A stretch of 39,255 bases of DNA from Chitinispirillaceae bacterium (GTDB lineage: Bacteria; Fibrobacterota; Chitinivibrionia; Chitinivibrionales; Chitinispirillaceae): contig JAFGDP010000039.1 of assembly GCA_016932075.1 (NCBI GenBank), forward strand, positions 1 to 39,255. Reading direction: 5' to 3'. Shown here piece after piece: positions 1 through 8,364 of the stretch. The stretch's first letter is position 1; every line of letters begins with the position of its first letter. The notes beneath the pieces were generated by a model. The model was not told the DNA's origin. It worked only from the letters and a program-made list of their open reading frames with translations, and did no database searches. The translations under genes were made by a program, and so were the position numbers.

Positions 1-2
1 AT

Positions 3-347
3 GACAAGGTGAAGAAAGAGTTTGTCATGCGCCAGCTCGACAAGATCACCGTGGTGGGCAAGTCCGAGCCCGTGGTCGTGTATGAGCTGGTCGGCCGCGC
101 CGGCGCCCTGGAGGAATCAGCGGAGCGGCTTTTGGCACTCTACGACCAGGGACTCAATTATTTTTATGGAAGAGAGTGGGACAGCGCGATCAGCACCATG
201 GAGGAGGCTGACCTTCTCGAGCCGTACCGGGCGATCGCGCCCAAAGGAATGACGCCGTCGAAAAGGATCATCGGATATTGCACCATGTATAAAGAGCAGC
301 CTCCGGGTCCCGAATGGGACGGCGTGATACAGTTGACAACAAAATAA
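3..347 (+). CDS. Class III adenylate/guanylate cyclase, C-terminal fragment (5' end outside window)
   Basis: This is the last ~114 codons of a gene that begins upstream of the window; the frame is open from base 3. It starts at the last strand of the cyclase catalytic domain (MRQLDKITVVGKSEPVVVYE), where these enzymes typically carry a D/K-V-V-GK-P-V-x-V-YE stretch. A TPR-like tail follows (ALYDQGLNYFYGREWDSAI) and ends in PPGPEWDGV near the C-terminus, a common ending of adenylate cyclases that have CHASE2 or HAMP sensor regions. The enzyme should make cAMP or cGMP from the NTP. The catalytic metal-binding and base-recognition residues are outside the window, so activity and sensor type cannot be judged. 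A small membrane protein gene follows after 24 bp. Confidence 0.8.
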   Translation, partial: DKVKKEFVMRQLDKITVVGKSEPVVVYELVGRAGALEESAERLLALYDQGLNYFYGREWDSAISTMEEADLLEPYRAIAPKGMTPSKRIIGYCTMYKEQPPGPEWDGVIQLTTK

Positions 348-371
348 CCTGTTCCTAAAGGAGACACGCGT

Positions 372-581
372 ATGCGTTCCATCATTACCATGCCGGTAAA
401 GATCATACTGGGAATCGCGGGAACCGTCATTAAAATAGTCACCCTTCTGGTGAGCTTCCTCCTCAAGACCGCCCGGTTTGCCGGCGGACGCCTGTTCACC
501 GTGATTGTCGGCGGCGTCGTCGGATTCTTTTTAGGGAAGAAGTATTTCGCAAAGAAAAATGAGGAAGAGAAGCAAGAGTAA
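372..581 (+). CDS. Small membrane protein, function unknown
   Basis: A 69-residue protein with a clear ribosome binding site (AAAGGAG, eight bases before ATG). It has two hydrophobic stretches, about residues 10-32 and 40-54 (FTVIVGGVVGFFLGKKYF). The tail is highly charged (KKNEEEKQE) and probably cytoplasmic. The glycine-rich second segment next to a basic anchor resembles small YtxH-like or phage-shock-type membrane proteins, but no family is recognised. It starts 24 bp after the cyclase gene and may be cotranscribed with it. Confidence 0.65.
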   Translation: MRSIITMPVKIILGIAGTVIKIVTLLVSFLLKTARFAGGRLFTVIVGGVVGFFLGKKYFAKKNEEEKQE

Positions 582-630
582 AAGCGGGAAGAACAATACA
601 TGATACTGGAGGGGAATGGGTTCCCCTGGC

Positions 631-672
631 CTTTCAAGCAGGGACGCGTTATACCGCGCCCCTGCTTGAAAG
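631..672. repeat. 13-bp perfect inverted repeat (possible terminator without U-tract)
   Basis: CTTTCAAGCAGGG at 631-643 pairs perfectly with 660-672 around a 16-base loop that can itself pair at its ends. A shorter hairpin (GGGGAA/TTCCCC) lies at 611-626. No run of T follows on either strand, so intrinsic termination is uncertain. It separates the small membrane protein gene from the decayed region downstream. Confidence 0.6.
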
Positions 673-708
673 ACACACTCCTTCAATGCTGACCACCGTA
701 ACTTTGCG

Positions 709-840
709 AGATAGAATTCTGACTTGCCCTTCATGAATTGCGACACCAGCCACTACAAAATTATCGTTTTGTTCCCACGCAAACGGATCTCCCGATTTAT
801 CGAAATAAAATAAGTATATAATGTATTGTCGTTTGGCCAT
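709..840 (-). pseudogene. Remnant of a DUF3800-type gene, N-terminal piece only
   Basis: Read on the minus strand from an ATG at 840, about 44 codons resemble the start of DUF3800 proteins. They show a hydrophobic strand, a DKSGDP motif where the family has DESGDP, then DNFVVAGVAIHEGQ. After about residue 44 the similarity stops, and the frame runs through unrelated sequence to about 649. DUF3800 proteins are normally over 200 residues with an RNase H-like fold, so this is a truncated, inactive 5' fragment whose acidic pair has also changed (DE to DK). No ribosome binding site is visible. The rest of 582-1162 has no other convincing gene apart from the yjbQ fragment at 974-1044. The family call is from memory of the motif. 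Confidence 0.5.
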
Positions 841-973
841 AAATAAAAAAGGCGACCAGGTGAGGTGCAACCCTCAGCGAGCCGCAGCGGCAGCCCTCCT
901 AATCGCGCAAATAATAATACCTGAAGCCATGGAAAAAGACAATAGTGAATATCAACCGCTTCCGCAGGTAAAA

Positions 974-1044
974 CCTCCTCATTCCCCCATTACCCGAACA
1001 AACACCTTCCGCTGCCGCGGCCGGTTGTCGTGGTCAATAACCAT
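974..1044 (-). pseudogene. Diverged duplicate of the 3' end of yjbQ
   Basis: This 71-bp segment aligns without gaps to 1798-1868, the 3' end of the intact yjbQ, with eight mismatches. On the minus strand it encodes the same last 20 residues (VIDHDNRPRQRKVFVRVMGE and stop) with one change (Q to R). A further V to M change lies just before. The other differences are silent. Homology ends abruptly at about 1044, so the upstream part of this copy is gone. The segment and the intact copy flank the small ORF and nucleotidyltransferase genes as direct repeats. Confidence 0.8.
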
Positions 1045-1162
1045 GAAATCCCTTTCGCAATGTCCGCAAATGTGGATAAATGTATTTTAAAAACAACAAG
1101 ACGGCCGTATGAAATGACCGCAGAGCGGCCATAATATGCGGCAGAAAAAGAGGGAAAGAACA

Positions 1163-1345
1163 ATGCAAAAAAGCATAAGGGCAATTAAAAAATCCTCGCA
1201 GACTGACGGCCAGGATGATGACTATAACGGCAATCCCGAAGAGTGCATTGATATCCTTGAACGATTACGAGAAGAGGCAGAGGCGCTTGGTTATGAAAGT
1301 ACAGTCGCATTTCAAAGAGTTGTTGGCGTTATTCGAAAAAAATAG
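1163..1345 (+). CDS. Small protein overlapping the nucleotidyltransferase gene, putative partner
   Basis: A 60-residue protein read from the ATG at 1163, which has AGAGGGAAAG just upstream; an in-frame ATG at 1136 is an alternative without a good ribosome binding site. The N-terminus is basic (MQKSIRAIKKSS), followed by an acidic helix (EECIDILERLREEAEALGYE) and a basic end (FQRVVGVIRKK). Its last 53 bp overlap the start of the nucleotidyltransferase gene in another frame, so the two are probably translationally coupled. Two-gene modules of a short protein and a MNT- or AbiEii-like nucleotidyltransferase often act as toxin-antitoxin pairs. An antitoxin or adaptor role is therefore possible but is inferred from arrangement only. 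Confidence 0.5.
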   Translation: MQKSIRAIKKSSQTDGQDDDYNGNPEECIDILERLREEAEALGYESTVAFQRVVGVIRKK

Positions 1346-1751
1346 CGTGGAATACGTTATTGTCGGCGGGTATGCCATGGCGTTTCACGGGTATCCCCGT
1401 TTTACAAAAGACATTGACATCTTTATCAGGAACTCGGTTGAAAACATCGGCAGGGTAAGGAAATCATTAATCGCGTTTGGATTCGGCGAGGATGCTCTAG
1501 ATGAGTCGCTTTTTTCAGAGCAGGGAAATATCGTCCAATTCGGCATTGTTCCCCTTCGGGTGGATATTATCAATGAAATCGACGGCGTTGGATTCGACGA
1601 GGCAATGAAAAACAGCGTACGGGGCAAATACGGTGATATCGAAGTGAATTTTATTGGCAGAATTGAATTGATAAAAAACAAAAGGGCTTCAGGAAGAGAA
1701 CAGGATGCTCTTGACGCGAAAAAATTGGAAAAGAATAATCACGCTATATAA
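1293..1751 (+). CDS. MNT/AbiEii-like (DUF6036-type) nucleotidyltransferase
   Basis: About 152 residues from the ATG at 1293; the frame is open back to 1215, but the preceding residues do not look like part of the fold. Residues 21-45 carry the polymerase-beta-type signature: YVIVGGYAMAFHG with the GG pair at 25-26, then RFTKDIDIFI with D40 and D42 as metal ligands. A later VDIIN segment could supply the third acidic position. The end (FIGRIELIKNKRASGREQD) is typical of small stand-alone nucleotidyltransferases of toxin-antitoxin type. Such proteins transfer NMP to RNA or protein targets; the target here is unknown. The gene and its overlapping partner are visibly more AT-rich than the flanking genes and lie between two copies of the yjbQ tail, which suggests acquisition. 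Confidence 0.75.
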   Translation: MKVQSHFKELLALFEKNSVEYVIVGGYAMAFHGYPRFTKDIDIFIRNSVENIGRVRKSLIAFGFGEDALDESLFSEQGNIVQFGIVPLRVDIINEIDGVGFDEAMKNSVRGKYGDIEVNFIGRIELIKNKRASGREQDALDAKKLEKNNHAI

Positions 1752-1802
1752 AAAAATAACAGGATTTGGAATACAACCGGAATTGCATAGTATCTTTCCT
1801 CC

Positions 1803-2219
1803 TCATTCCCCCATCACCTGAACAAACACCTTCCTTTGCCGCGGCCGGTTATCGTGGTCGATGACCACGATCTGCTGCCAGGTGCCAAGGTGCATTTCTC
1901 CGCCCGTAAAGGGCACGGTGATGCCGGGTCCCATGAGGGTGGCGCGTATGTGGGAAAAGCCGTTGTCGTCGCCCCAGGTCTGCGAGTGGTGGGAGCGCAT
2001 TGAACGGGACGCGATCGCTTCGAGCCGCTCCTTGACGTCCTGCACCAGGGCGGGTTCGTATTCGATGGTGGAGATGGAGGCGGTTGAGCCGGTGGCGAAC
2101 ACGGTCACGATGCCGCTTTGGATTTTGGAATCGGCAATGATGGAATGGACGTCGTCCGTGATATCGGCCATGTCAGAGAAGCCTTTTAAGGGGAGGGTGA
2201 TTGATTTGCCGAAGACCAT
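1803..2219 (-). CDS. yjbQ: YjbQ/UPF0047 family protein (secondary thiamine-phosphate synthase type)
   Basis: About 138 residues, the normal size for the family, from the ATG at 2219, which has AAGGAGC upstream; an in-frame ATG at 2252 would add 11 residues. Family motifs are present: FATGSTASISTIEYEP, SHHSQTWGDDNGFSHIRA, GPGITVPFTGGEMHLGTWQ and VIDHDNRPR. The conserved His and Asp residues form a putative metal site on a trimeric barrel. Some members have weak thiamine-phosphate synthase activity, but the physiological role is unclear. It is divergent from dnaG, with 129 bp between the starts. The last 71 bp are duplicated at 974-1044. Confidence 0.9.
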   Translation of the reverse strand: MVFGKSITLPLKGFSDMADITDDVHSIIADSKIQSGIVTVFATGSTASISTIEYEPALVQDVKERLEAIASRSMRSHHSQTWGDDNGFSHIRATLMGPGITVPFTGGEMHLGTWQQIVVIDHDNRPRQRKVFVQVMGE

Positions 2220-2348
2220 GGTGCCTGCTCCTTGGAAGGTGATGAATCGCAATGAGTGCGGCCCGAACTGCTCCGGGCGGCCTGGCTGTCTTGTTTGAAA
2301 ATATTTTTGGTCACCCTGCCTGCTCCTCCTTTTTTTAATTTAAGGGAT

Positions 2349-4112
2349 ATGGCCGGCAATTTCGATGACAGTGCCAAGGAAGAGGTGCGCCTGCGCGCGG
2401 ACATTGTTGCGGTGGCGGGCAGGTATGTGAAACTCAGACAGTCAGGGGCGACCCTGAAAGGATTGTGCCCGTTTCACAAGGAAAAAACGCCCTCGTTTCA
2501 TGTGAATCCGTCACGCCAGTTTTTCCACTGTTTCGGGTGCGGCAAGGGCGGTGACGTGTTTACGTTCCTGCAGGAGATCGAGGGGGTCACGTTCCCGGAA
2601 GCGCTGCGCATGCTGGCAGAGGAGACCGGAGTCACGCTTACCAAGCGGACCGCGCAGGTCCAGGAAGCAACACCAGCCCCGGCGCTTTCCAAGACGGAGA
2701 TGCTTGACCTGCACAAAGAGGCTGCTGTGTATTATTACTCCCAGATCAAAAACTATCCGGAGGTGGTGGATTATTTCAAGGAGCGGGGCCTGACAGCCGA
2801 GACCGTGCGCGATTTCAGGCTCGGGTATGCGCCGCCCGGCTGGACCTCGTTTATAGGGGTTGCCGAGAAAAAGGGCATAGCCACTGAGGCGCTGGTCGCG
2901 TGCGGCCTGGCAATAAAGAGGGATGATGGGACCGCGTATGACAGGTTCCGGGACCGGATCATTTTCCCGCTTTTCGATCTTTCAGGCAGGATTGTCGGGT
3001 TTGCGGGGAGGGGCAGGACCAGTGACGCAGTGCCCAAGTATTTGAATTCGCCCGAAACGCTGCTGTACCGGAAAAAGGAGTATCTGTACGGGCTGAACAT
3101 GACCCGGCAGCAGATCAAGGACCAGAAGTATGCGATTGTTGTTGAAGGGTACATGGATTATCTGACCATGTATCAGGCAGGGATTACAAATGTTGTGGCG
3201 ACTTCAGGTACGGCGCTTACGCCGGAACACGGCCATCTGCTCAAGCGGTTTGCGCCGCAGCTGGTGCTGGTGTTTGACGGTGACGAGGCCGGCCAGGCGG
3301 CTGCACAGCGGGGCGTTGTAACGCTCGGGCCGCTTGATCTTGAGGTGTCGGTGCTGGTATTGCCTCCTGATGAGGATCCGGACTCGCTGGTTAAAAAACA
3401 GGGAGCGTCGGGTTTTCACACGCTTCTGGAAAAGGCGGAACCCGGGAACCGGTTTGTTATTGAAAAAACCATTGCCGAGGTGGGTTCTCCCACGCCGCGG
3501 GGCCAGAAAGCGGTTATTGAGCAGCTTGCGCCTTTTGAGGCATCCATGACCAACACGCTTGCGCGGAGCGCCTTTAAAAAGGAGCTGGCAGAGCGGCTTG
3601 GCATTGATGAAAAGTCGGTCTATCAGGTCGTGCGCAGGGCCGGATCATCGGGCCGCGCGGCCGCCGTTCCGGTGCAGGACGATGCCCTGTACCTGCGGAC
3701 CCTTGAAGGCAGCTTTCTTCACCTGCTGTTCACCACACCTTCCTATATTAGCGAGGCAGGACGGTATATATCGCCGGATATGCTAACGGATCGGACGGCC
3801 GCTGATATATATTCCATACTGCTTGAAGTATATGGAACGTATCGAAATCTTGAAGCTTTTCTGGATCGCGTCGGGGAGGGGGATACGCGGCGCCTTGCAT
3901 CGCGAATGCTCGTAACGCCGGCTCTCGCGGAAAACAGCCACGATGAACTGGTGCAGAAGATCATTTACCTGAGGAAAAAGCATCTCAAGTCAAGGATCCG
4001 CGAAAACAGAATTCGTCTGAAGACAGAGGCGGACCCGTCTCTCAAAACCGATCGCATGCGCCGGATTCAGGAAGATTTGCAGCAGCTTAAGGAGCTTGAA
4101 GAGGGAGAATGA
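2349..4112 (+). CDS. dnaG: DNA primase DnaG
   Basis: 587 residues from the ATG at 2349 (the frame is open earlier but unlike DnaG), close to the 581 of E. coli. The CHC2 zinc-binding domain has C40, H43, C61 and C64. The TOPRIM catalytic core has E266 in VVEGYMDYL and the DGDEAG motif with D310 and D312. The C-terminal third (about 430-587) fits the helical domain that binds the replicative helicase. It makes the RNA primers for chromosome replication. The gene overlaps rpoD by four bases, the usual macromolecular synthesis operon order, but yjbQ is divergent upstream instead of rpsU preceding it. The ribosome binding site (AAGGGA) sits unusually close to the start codon. Confidence 0.97.
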   Translation: MAGNFDDSAKEEVRLRADIVAVAGRYVKLRQSGATLKGLCPFHKEKTPSFHVNPSRQFFHCFGCGKGGDVFTFLQEIEGVTFPEALRMLAEETGVTLTKRTAQVQEATPAPALSKTEMLDLHKEAAVYYYSQIKNYPEVVDYFKERGLTAETVRDFRLGYAPPGWTSFIGVAEKKGIATEALVACGLAIKRDDGTAYDRFRDRIIFPLFDLSGRIVGFAGRGRTSDAVPKYLNSPETLLYRKKEYLYGLNMTRQQIKDQKYAIVVEGYMDYLTMYQAGITNVVATSGTALTPEHGHLLKRFAPQLVLVFDGDEAGQAAAQRGVVTLGPLDLEVSVLVLPPDEDPDSLVKKQGASGFHTLLEKAEPGNRFVIEKTIAEVGSPTPRGQKAVIEQLAPFEASMTNTLARSAFKKELAERLGIDEKSVYQVVRRAGSSGRAAAVPVQDDALYLRTLEGSFLHLLFTTPSYISEAGRYISPDMLTDRTAADIYSILLEVYGTYRNLEAFLDRVGEGDTRRLASRMLVTPALAENSHDELVQKIIYLRKKHLKSRIRENRIRLKTEADPSLKTDRMRRIQEDLQQLKELEEGE

Positions 4113-5662
4113 TAAGGAAAAAGGAACAGAATTCACACGACACGATCCAGACTGACCGCACCACAGCGCGATTGCGCAAGCTCGCGGCGCTCCAGGGATT
4201 CGTCACCGAGGCGCAGATCGAAGAGGTGGCCCAGACCACGGGCGAACGCGAGCGCATCCAGAAGATCCTTGCCCAGGAAAACATCACTGTAAACACCTTT
4301 GTCAAGGAAAAGGCGGCGCCGCTCTACGAGCGCAGGATGCGCCGGATGGTTGCGACGCGGCGTCATCCGCGGTACACTGATCCTACCTGGGTGTACCTTA
4401 ATACGGTCGGCCGGGTCCCGCTCCTGACCCGGGGCGAGGAGACCGAATATGCCATGCAGATGGAGTATGCCCAGGGAAAGCTGTTTGACATGTCCTTCCG
4501 TTCCACGATCGCGCTCGGCAGCCTGTACCGGATAGCTGATGAGCTGCGGCGCAAGGAGCTCGAATGCGTTGACGTGCTCCAGGTCGAGGAGGAGCAGGTG
4601 CAGGGCGAGGAGGAGGTTGAAAGACTGCGCGCCGAGTTTTTAAAGGTCACGACGCTTATCAAGCGCAAAATGACCGTGATCGCCAACCTGCTCGAGGAAG
4701 CATCGGCGCGGGGCGCGAAAAAAGAGAGCACCGACCTCAAGGATAGGTCTTCGGCTCTGCAGGACGAGGTGGTTGCCCTGTGCCGGCAGCTCAACCTGAA
4801 TACCAAGCAGATCGAGCTTATTTTGGACCAGTATAAGAGGCACCTGCGGGATAATGAAAGGGGCCGGGTACTCGAAGAGTTCACGCACTGGGAGGAGATG
4901 CGCAATCAGGCAAAGTACGCGATCATTGAGGCTAACGTGCGGCTGGTGGTATCGATTGCCAAGAAGTACATCATGCGCGGCATGGAGATCATCGACCTGA
5001 TCCAGGAAGGCAACCGCGGGCTGATCAAGGCCGTGGAGAACTTTGACTACCGCAAGGGATACAAATTCAGCACGTACGCGACCTGGTGGATCAGGCAGGC
5101 GATTTCCCGCGCCATCAACGACAAGTCAAAGGCGATCCGCATTCCGGCGAACACGCTTGATCTTGTCAATAAGACGGTCCGGCTCTGCAAGAAGTGGGTC
5201 ATGGAGTACGGGTATGAGCCGAGCCATGACGAGCTTGCCGAGGAACTCGGCACCACGCCTGCCAAGGTGCAGATGGCGCTCGAGTATTCGCTGGAACCGA
5301 TCTCGCTTGACATGGAGATCGGCAATGACGGCGGCACCACGGTGGGCGAGTATATCGAGGACACCACGGCCGAGGACCCGTCGCAGCGCATATCGCTCCT
5401 GCATCTGCGGGAGCAGATCAGGCAGGTGCTGGATTCGCTCGCTCCCAAGGAGAAGGAGATCGTGGTGATGCGGTTTGGACTTGATGACGGAAGGATCAAG
5501 ACCCTCAAGGAGATCGGCGAGATCTTCAATATTTCACGCGAGCGCGTGCGCCAGATCGAGACCAAGGCGCTCTCCAAGCTCAAGCACCCGAGCCGCACCA
5601 GGACGCTCATGGCGTGGCGCGACGAGCGCAGCGAGACCGGCAGTTCTGAAGAGCCTTTTTGA
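4109..5662 (+). CDS. rpoD: Primary sigma factor of RNA polymerase (RpoD/sigma-70)
   Basis: 517 residues. An N-terminal segment compatible with region 1.1 (residues 15-60) is followed by region 1.2 ([20 protein letters not shown], about 91-110). After a moderately long non-conserved insert come region 2 with [32 protein letters not shown] and [14 protein letters not shown], then region 3, and region 4 with [10 protein letters not shown] and the helix-turn-helix [20 protein letters not shown]. All core-binding and -10/-35 recognition parts are present, so this is the housekeeping sigma factor. It starts inside the last codons of dnaG (ATGA overlap). No strong terminator is seen downstream. Confidence 0.97.
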   Translation: MIRKKEQNSHDTIQTDRTTARLRKLAALQGFVTEAQIEEVAQTTGERERIQKILAQENITVNTFVKEKAAPLYERRMRRMVATRRHPRYTDPTWVYLNTVGRVPLLTRGEETEYAMQMEYAQGKLFDMSFRSTIALGSLYRIADELRRKELECVDVLQVEEEQVQGEEEVERLRAEFLKVTTLIKRKMTVIANLLEEASARGAKKESTDLKDRSSALQDEVVALCRQLNLNTKQIELILDQYKRHLRDNERGRVLEEFTHWEEMRNQAKYAIIEANVRLVVSIAKKYIMRGMEIIDLIQEGNRGLIKAVENFDYRKGYKFSTYATWWIRQAISRAINDKSKAIRIPANTLDLVNKTVRLCKKWVMEYGYEPSHDELAEELGTTPAKVQMALEYSLEPISLDMEIGNDGGTTVGEYIEDTTAEDPSQRISLLHLREQIRQVLDSLAPKEKEIVVMRFGLDDGRIKTLKEIGEIFNISRERVRQIETKALSKLKHPSRTRTLMAWRDERSETGSSEEPF

Positions 5663-5810
5663 CGCCGGTTTGACACGATTCCGCATTAGAGAAATGAGGC
5701 TTTTTACCCCGTGTGACGGTGAACGTGACAATTGCTTTTCGCACCTCCATTATGTAATTTTTTGTTAAGAACTTACCGTATGGTTTCCCGCCTCCAAGGG
5801 GCTGCCGGTT

Positions 5811-6110
5811 ATGGCGTCGCGCGCAGAAGATCTCACCATCAATTACGAAGAAGATGGTGTTGTGGTCGTCAAAGAGCTGGACAAGGTGCTGCTCTCAAAG
5901 GGCGCGTGGGCCACTATTCTTTACAAGTATGTGCAGTGGGACCGGTCCAAGAATGACTATGGTCCGGAGCGGTATTCGATCAGGCGTTACCGAAAAATGG
6001 ACGACGAATACCGTCAGCAGGCAAAGTTCACGATTTCTAGCAGGGACCAGGCGCTCAAGCTGATTGACGCCTTGAAAAAATGGACCGATTCAGAAGCTGA
6101 TCCCGATTGA
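5811..6110 (+). CDS. Conserved protein of unknown function
   Basis: 99 residues from the ATG at 5811, with AAGGGG upstream. The protein is soluble and charged; recognisable stretches are NYEEDGVVVVKELDK, LSKGAWATILYKYVQWDRSK, GPERYSIRRYRK and QQAKFTISSRDQALKLIDAL. I recall a similar short protein in several proteobacterial genomes with no assigned role, so it is probably a genuine conserved family. No catalytic or metal motif is evident. It converges on the outer-membrane protein gene, and the two reading frames overlap by 21 bp at their 3' ends. Confidence 0.75.
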   Translation: MASRAEDLTINYEEDGVVVVKELDKVLLSKGAWATILYKYVQWDRSKNDYGPERYSIRRYRKMDDEYRQQAKFTISSRDQALKLIDALKKWTDSEADPD

Positions 6111-6659
6111 TACTACACCGTCTAAACAGGACGAAAACAGAAAAAGACCTTCCATGAGTTCTTTTTGGGGGTGCGGGTTGTTGTCTTTCCATGCAACGTC
6201 GCTCTGGACCGGAAATCCTGCTCCGATGCGAATAGCAAAGGGGAACCGTTTTTTAAGGTACCAGGCCCTTCCCCAGTTCAGGCCGATGGTAAGGTAGGAA
6301 AGCTCAATACTATAAATGTTGTTATCGCCCCGCTCGCCGGGTATTTCAACGGACAGGTCCCCTTTATTGGCGAAGATCCCGGCAAAACTGTACCGGTGAT
6401 AGTAGTACCGGTATCCGCCGCCAGCCGCCCAGCTTTTTGTTCCCAGAACCGGCAGTACATACTCGCCTTCGACAGCGGCAGCGTGATGTTCGTTCATGCG
6501 GAATTCATAACCGCCATAGAATCCACCCATAAGCAGGGACAGGGGATTGGTCTGGATCCGGTGGTGCCGGAGGGGAATGGAGTCTTCCTGGGCGAAAAGA
6601 GCGGCGGCGCTGAACATGACAAAGGCGAGCATGACGCAGTGTCGGTTGCATGTTTTCAT
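6090..6659 (-). CDS. Outer-membrane beta-barrel-like protein
   Basis: About 189 residues from the ATG at 6659; the frame is open to 6740, but only this start gives a signal peptide (MKTCNRHCVMLAFVMFSAAALFAQ, cleavage after AQ or nearby). The mature part has alternating polar/hydrophobic aromatic strands (GGFYGGYEFRMN, HHAAAVEGEYVLP, GYRYYYHRYSFAGIF, IELSYLTIGLNWGRAWYL) and ends in phenylalanine, all typical of a small 8-stranded outer-membrane barrel. The substrate or role is not recognisable. It is divergent from yggS, with about 155 bp between starts to hold both promoters. Confidence 0.7.
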   Translation of the reverse strand: MKTCNRHCVMLAFVMFSAAALFAQEDSIPLRHHRIQTNPLSLLMGGFYGGYEFRMNEHHAAAVEGEYVLPVLGTKSWAAGGGYRYYYHRYSFAGIFANKGDLSVEIPGERGDNNIYSIELSYLTIGLNWGRAWYLKKRFPFAIRIGAGFPVQSDVAWKDNNPHPQKELMEGLFLFSSCLDGVVSIGISF

Positions 6660-6814
6660 GGCATAAAAATAAATAGTGCGGATGGCGGTCCGGAAATGAT
6701 CGTGTGCTGTCCGACAGCAACGGCCGCCCTGTGCGCGCACTCGTTTACGGGTATTTAGCCAATCAAACCCCTCCTATGTATTATTTTTGCACTTTGCCGG
6801 AACAGGAGTGGTCC

Positions 6815-7504
6815 ATGGAGGACGAGAAGGAGCGTTTGCGTGCGAACCTGGAGGCGATCCGGGAGCGTATCGCCCATGCGTGCGACAAAGCCGGGAGGTC
6901 CAGGGACTCGGTACGCCTTGTTGCCGTGACAAAAACATATCCGAAGGAGACCGTTCAATCGCTGATTGATATCGGCGTCAGGGAGATAGGGGAGAACCGC
7001 GTGCAGGAGATGGCGGCCAAGGCGCCCGGGCTCAAGGGTGATTTTATTTTGCATATGGTCGGCCATCTCCAGACCAACAAGGCAGGTCAGGCACTCCGTT
7101 TTGCCTCGTGGATTCAATCGATCGACAGCGAGCGGCTGGTGTCCCGCATTGAGCAGTGCCATGCGGGCGGGGAGAAGGTCAAGGCTCTGGTCGAAGTCAA
7201 TACCACGGGGGAGGCCTCAAAGTCAGGCTGCGTGCCGGATCAGTGCCGTCGGCTCTGCGAACGGGTCGCGGCAAGCACTGCCCTTGAGCTGCGTGGTCTT
7301 ATGACGATCGGGCCTCTGGAAGGAGATGAGTCGCGAGTGCGCGAAAGTTTCAGCAGGTTGCGGCGACTGGGCGAGTCTGTCGCCGACCTCGTACCGATGC
7401 AGCTGCTGTCTATGGGCATGTCGGGCGATTTCGAATGGGCGATCGAGGAGGGATCCACCATGATCCGTATCGGGACCGCACTTGCAGGAGCGCGGCCCGG
7501 ATGA
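6815..7504 (+). CDS. yggS: YggS/PROSC-type pyridoxal phosphate homeostasis protein
   Basis: 229 residues from the ATG at 6815, with CAGGAG six bases upstream. The PLP lysine is K40 in VRLVAVTKTYP. GENRVQEM, HMVGHLQTNKAGQAL, VNTTGEASKSGC, LRGLMTIGPL and LSMGMSGDFEWAIEEGSTMIRIGTALAG are all family signatures. The protein is a single TIM-barrel domain that binds PLP and helps maintain vitamin B6 and amino acid balance. Its stop overlaps the start of yggT (ATGA), and the yggS-yggT-divIVA-DUF167 order matches a cluster common near cell division genes. Confidence 0.95.
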   Translation: MEDEKERLRANLEAIRERIAHACDKAGRSRDSVRLVAVTKTYPKETVQSLIDIGVREIGENRVQEMAAKAPGLKGDFILHMVGHLQTNKAGQALRFASWIQSIDSERLVSRIEQCHAGGEKVKALVEVNTTGEASKSGCVPDQCRRLCERVAASTALELRGLMTIGPLEGDESRVRESFSRLRRLGESVADLVPMQLLSMGMSGDFEWAIEEGSTMIRIGTALAGARPG

Positions 7505-7749
7505 TTGCGGTGCTCCTGATCCTGGTCCGGGGATATGAACTGCTTATCGTGGTGCGCGTTCTCCTGTCGTGGACGCGTGCAGATCCGCGCAACCCAATCA
7601 TGCACTGGGTCGTGCTGCTTACGGAACCGGTGCTGGCTCCGGTCCGGCGCATCCTGCCCACGGGACGGTCAGCATTTGATTTTTCACCGCTGGTCGTGAT
7701 TTTGGCACTTGGTCTTCTCGAACGGATTGTCGTGAGGATGTTACTGTGA
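7501..7749 (+). CDS. yggT: YggT family membrane protein
   Basis: 82 residues from the ATG at 7501, overlapping the yggS stop. Two hydrophobic helices (about 2-20 and 60-80) flank the conserved YggT signature: LLSWTRADPRNPIMHWVVLLTEPVLAPVRRILP with the family's R-ILP end. The family is linked to cell division, osmotic tolerance and protein placement at the membrane; the exact activity is unknown. It is probably cotranscribed with yggS and divIVA. Confidence 0.9.
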   Translation: MIAVLLILVRGYELLIVVRVLLSWTRADPRNPIMHWVVLLTEPVLAPVRRILPTGRSAFDFSPLVVILALGLLERIVVRMLL

Positions 7750-7785
7750 AGCAACTGGCCGTTTCAACGAGAAAAAGGAGTCGGT

Positions 7786-8364
7786 ATGCGTATTACGCCC
7801 CTTGATATCAGAAAACAGCCGTTCAGAAGGACGCTGCGCGGGTTTGATCCCGACGCGGTGAACAGCTTCCTTGAGATGGTGGCCACCGAATTCGAGGGAA
7901 TCATCAGGCAGAACAGTGAGTTTGCGACCCGGATCAAGCAGCTCGAGGAAAAAGTCGAAGGGTATGCGAAGATCGAGCGTACGCTCAACGAGACCCTGCT
8001 CACGGCCCAGAAAATCACTGACGAGGCGCGGGTGAATGCGCAGAAAGAGGCCGAGCTTATTATCAAGGACGCCACGATCCGGGCCGGCGTGCAGGAAAAC
8101 GAGATACGGCAGCGCGTGATGCAGCTTGAGAACGATCTGGCATCGCTCAAGAACCACCGGGACACGTTTCTTGCCCGGTTCAGGGGAATGCTCACGACCC
8201 AGCTTAATCTGCTCAGCGTGATCGGCGGCGACCTGCAGGTGCCGGTTGACGATAAAGATATCGAGCCGGTGGCAGAGCTTTCGGATGAAAGCGAGAGCGA
8301 GACCGACATCTCGGACGCGCCGCGCGGCGCTCATACGCCTCTCGGCGCGCAGCGCGATGGGTGA
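7786..8364 (+). CDS. divIVA: DivIVA-domain protein
   Basis: 192 residues with a good ribosome binding site (AAAGGAG). The N-terminus has the membrane-binding DivIVA motif ITPLDIRKQPFRRTLRGFDP, then AVNSFLEMVATEFE. A long coiled coil runs from about 35 to 140, and an acidic tail (ESESETDISD) follows. DivIVA proteins bind curved membrane at poles or septa and recruit division, cell-wall or chromosome-anchoring factors. Their presence next to yggT and yggS in a Gram-negative-type genome is known in several deep lineages. The last 8 bp overlap the DUF167 gene. Confidence 0.92.
   Translation: MRITPLDIRKQPFRRTLRGFDPDAVNSFLEMVATEFEGIIRQNSEFATRIKQLEEKVEGYAKIERTLNETLLTAQKITDEARVNAQKEAELIIKDATIRAGVQENEIRQRVMQLENDLASLKNHRDTFLARFRGMLTTQLNLLSVIGGDLQVPVDDKDIEPVAELSDESESETDISDAPRGAHTPLGAQRDG

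Noticed and set aside
821..1090. 89-codon plus-strand frame in the decayed region
   Set aside because: It crosses the yjbQ remnant and has no recognisable motif or ribosome binding site.
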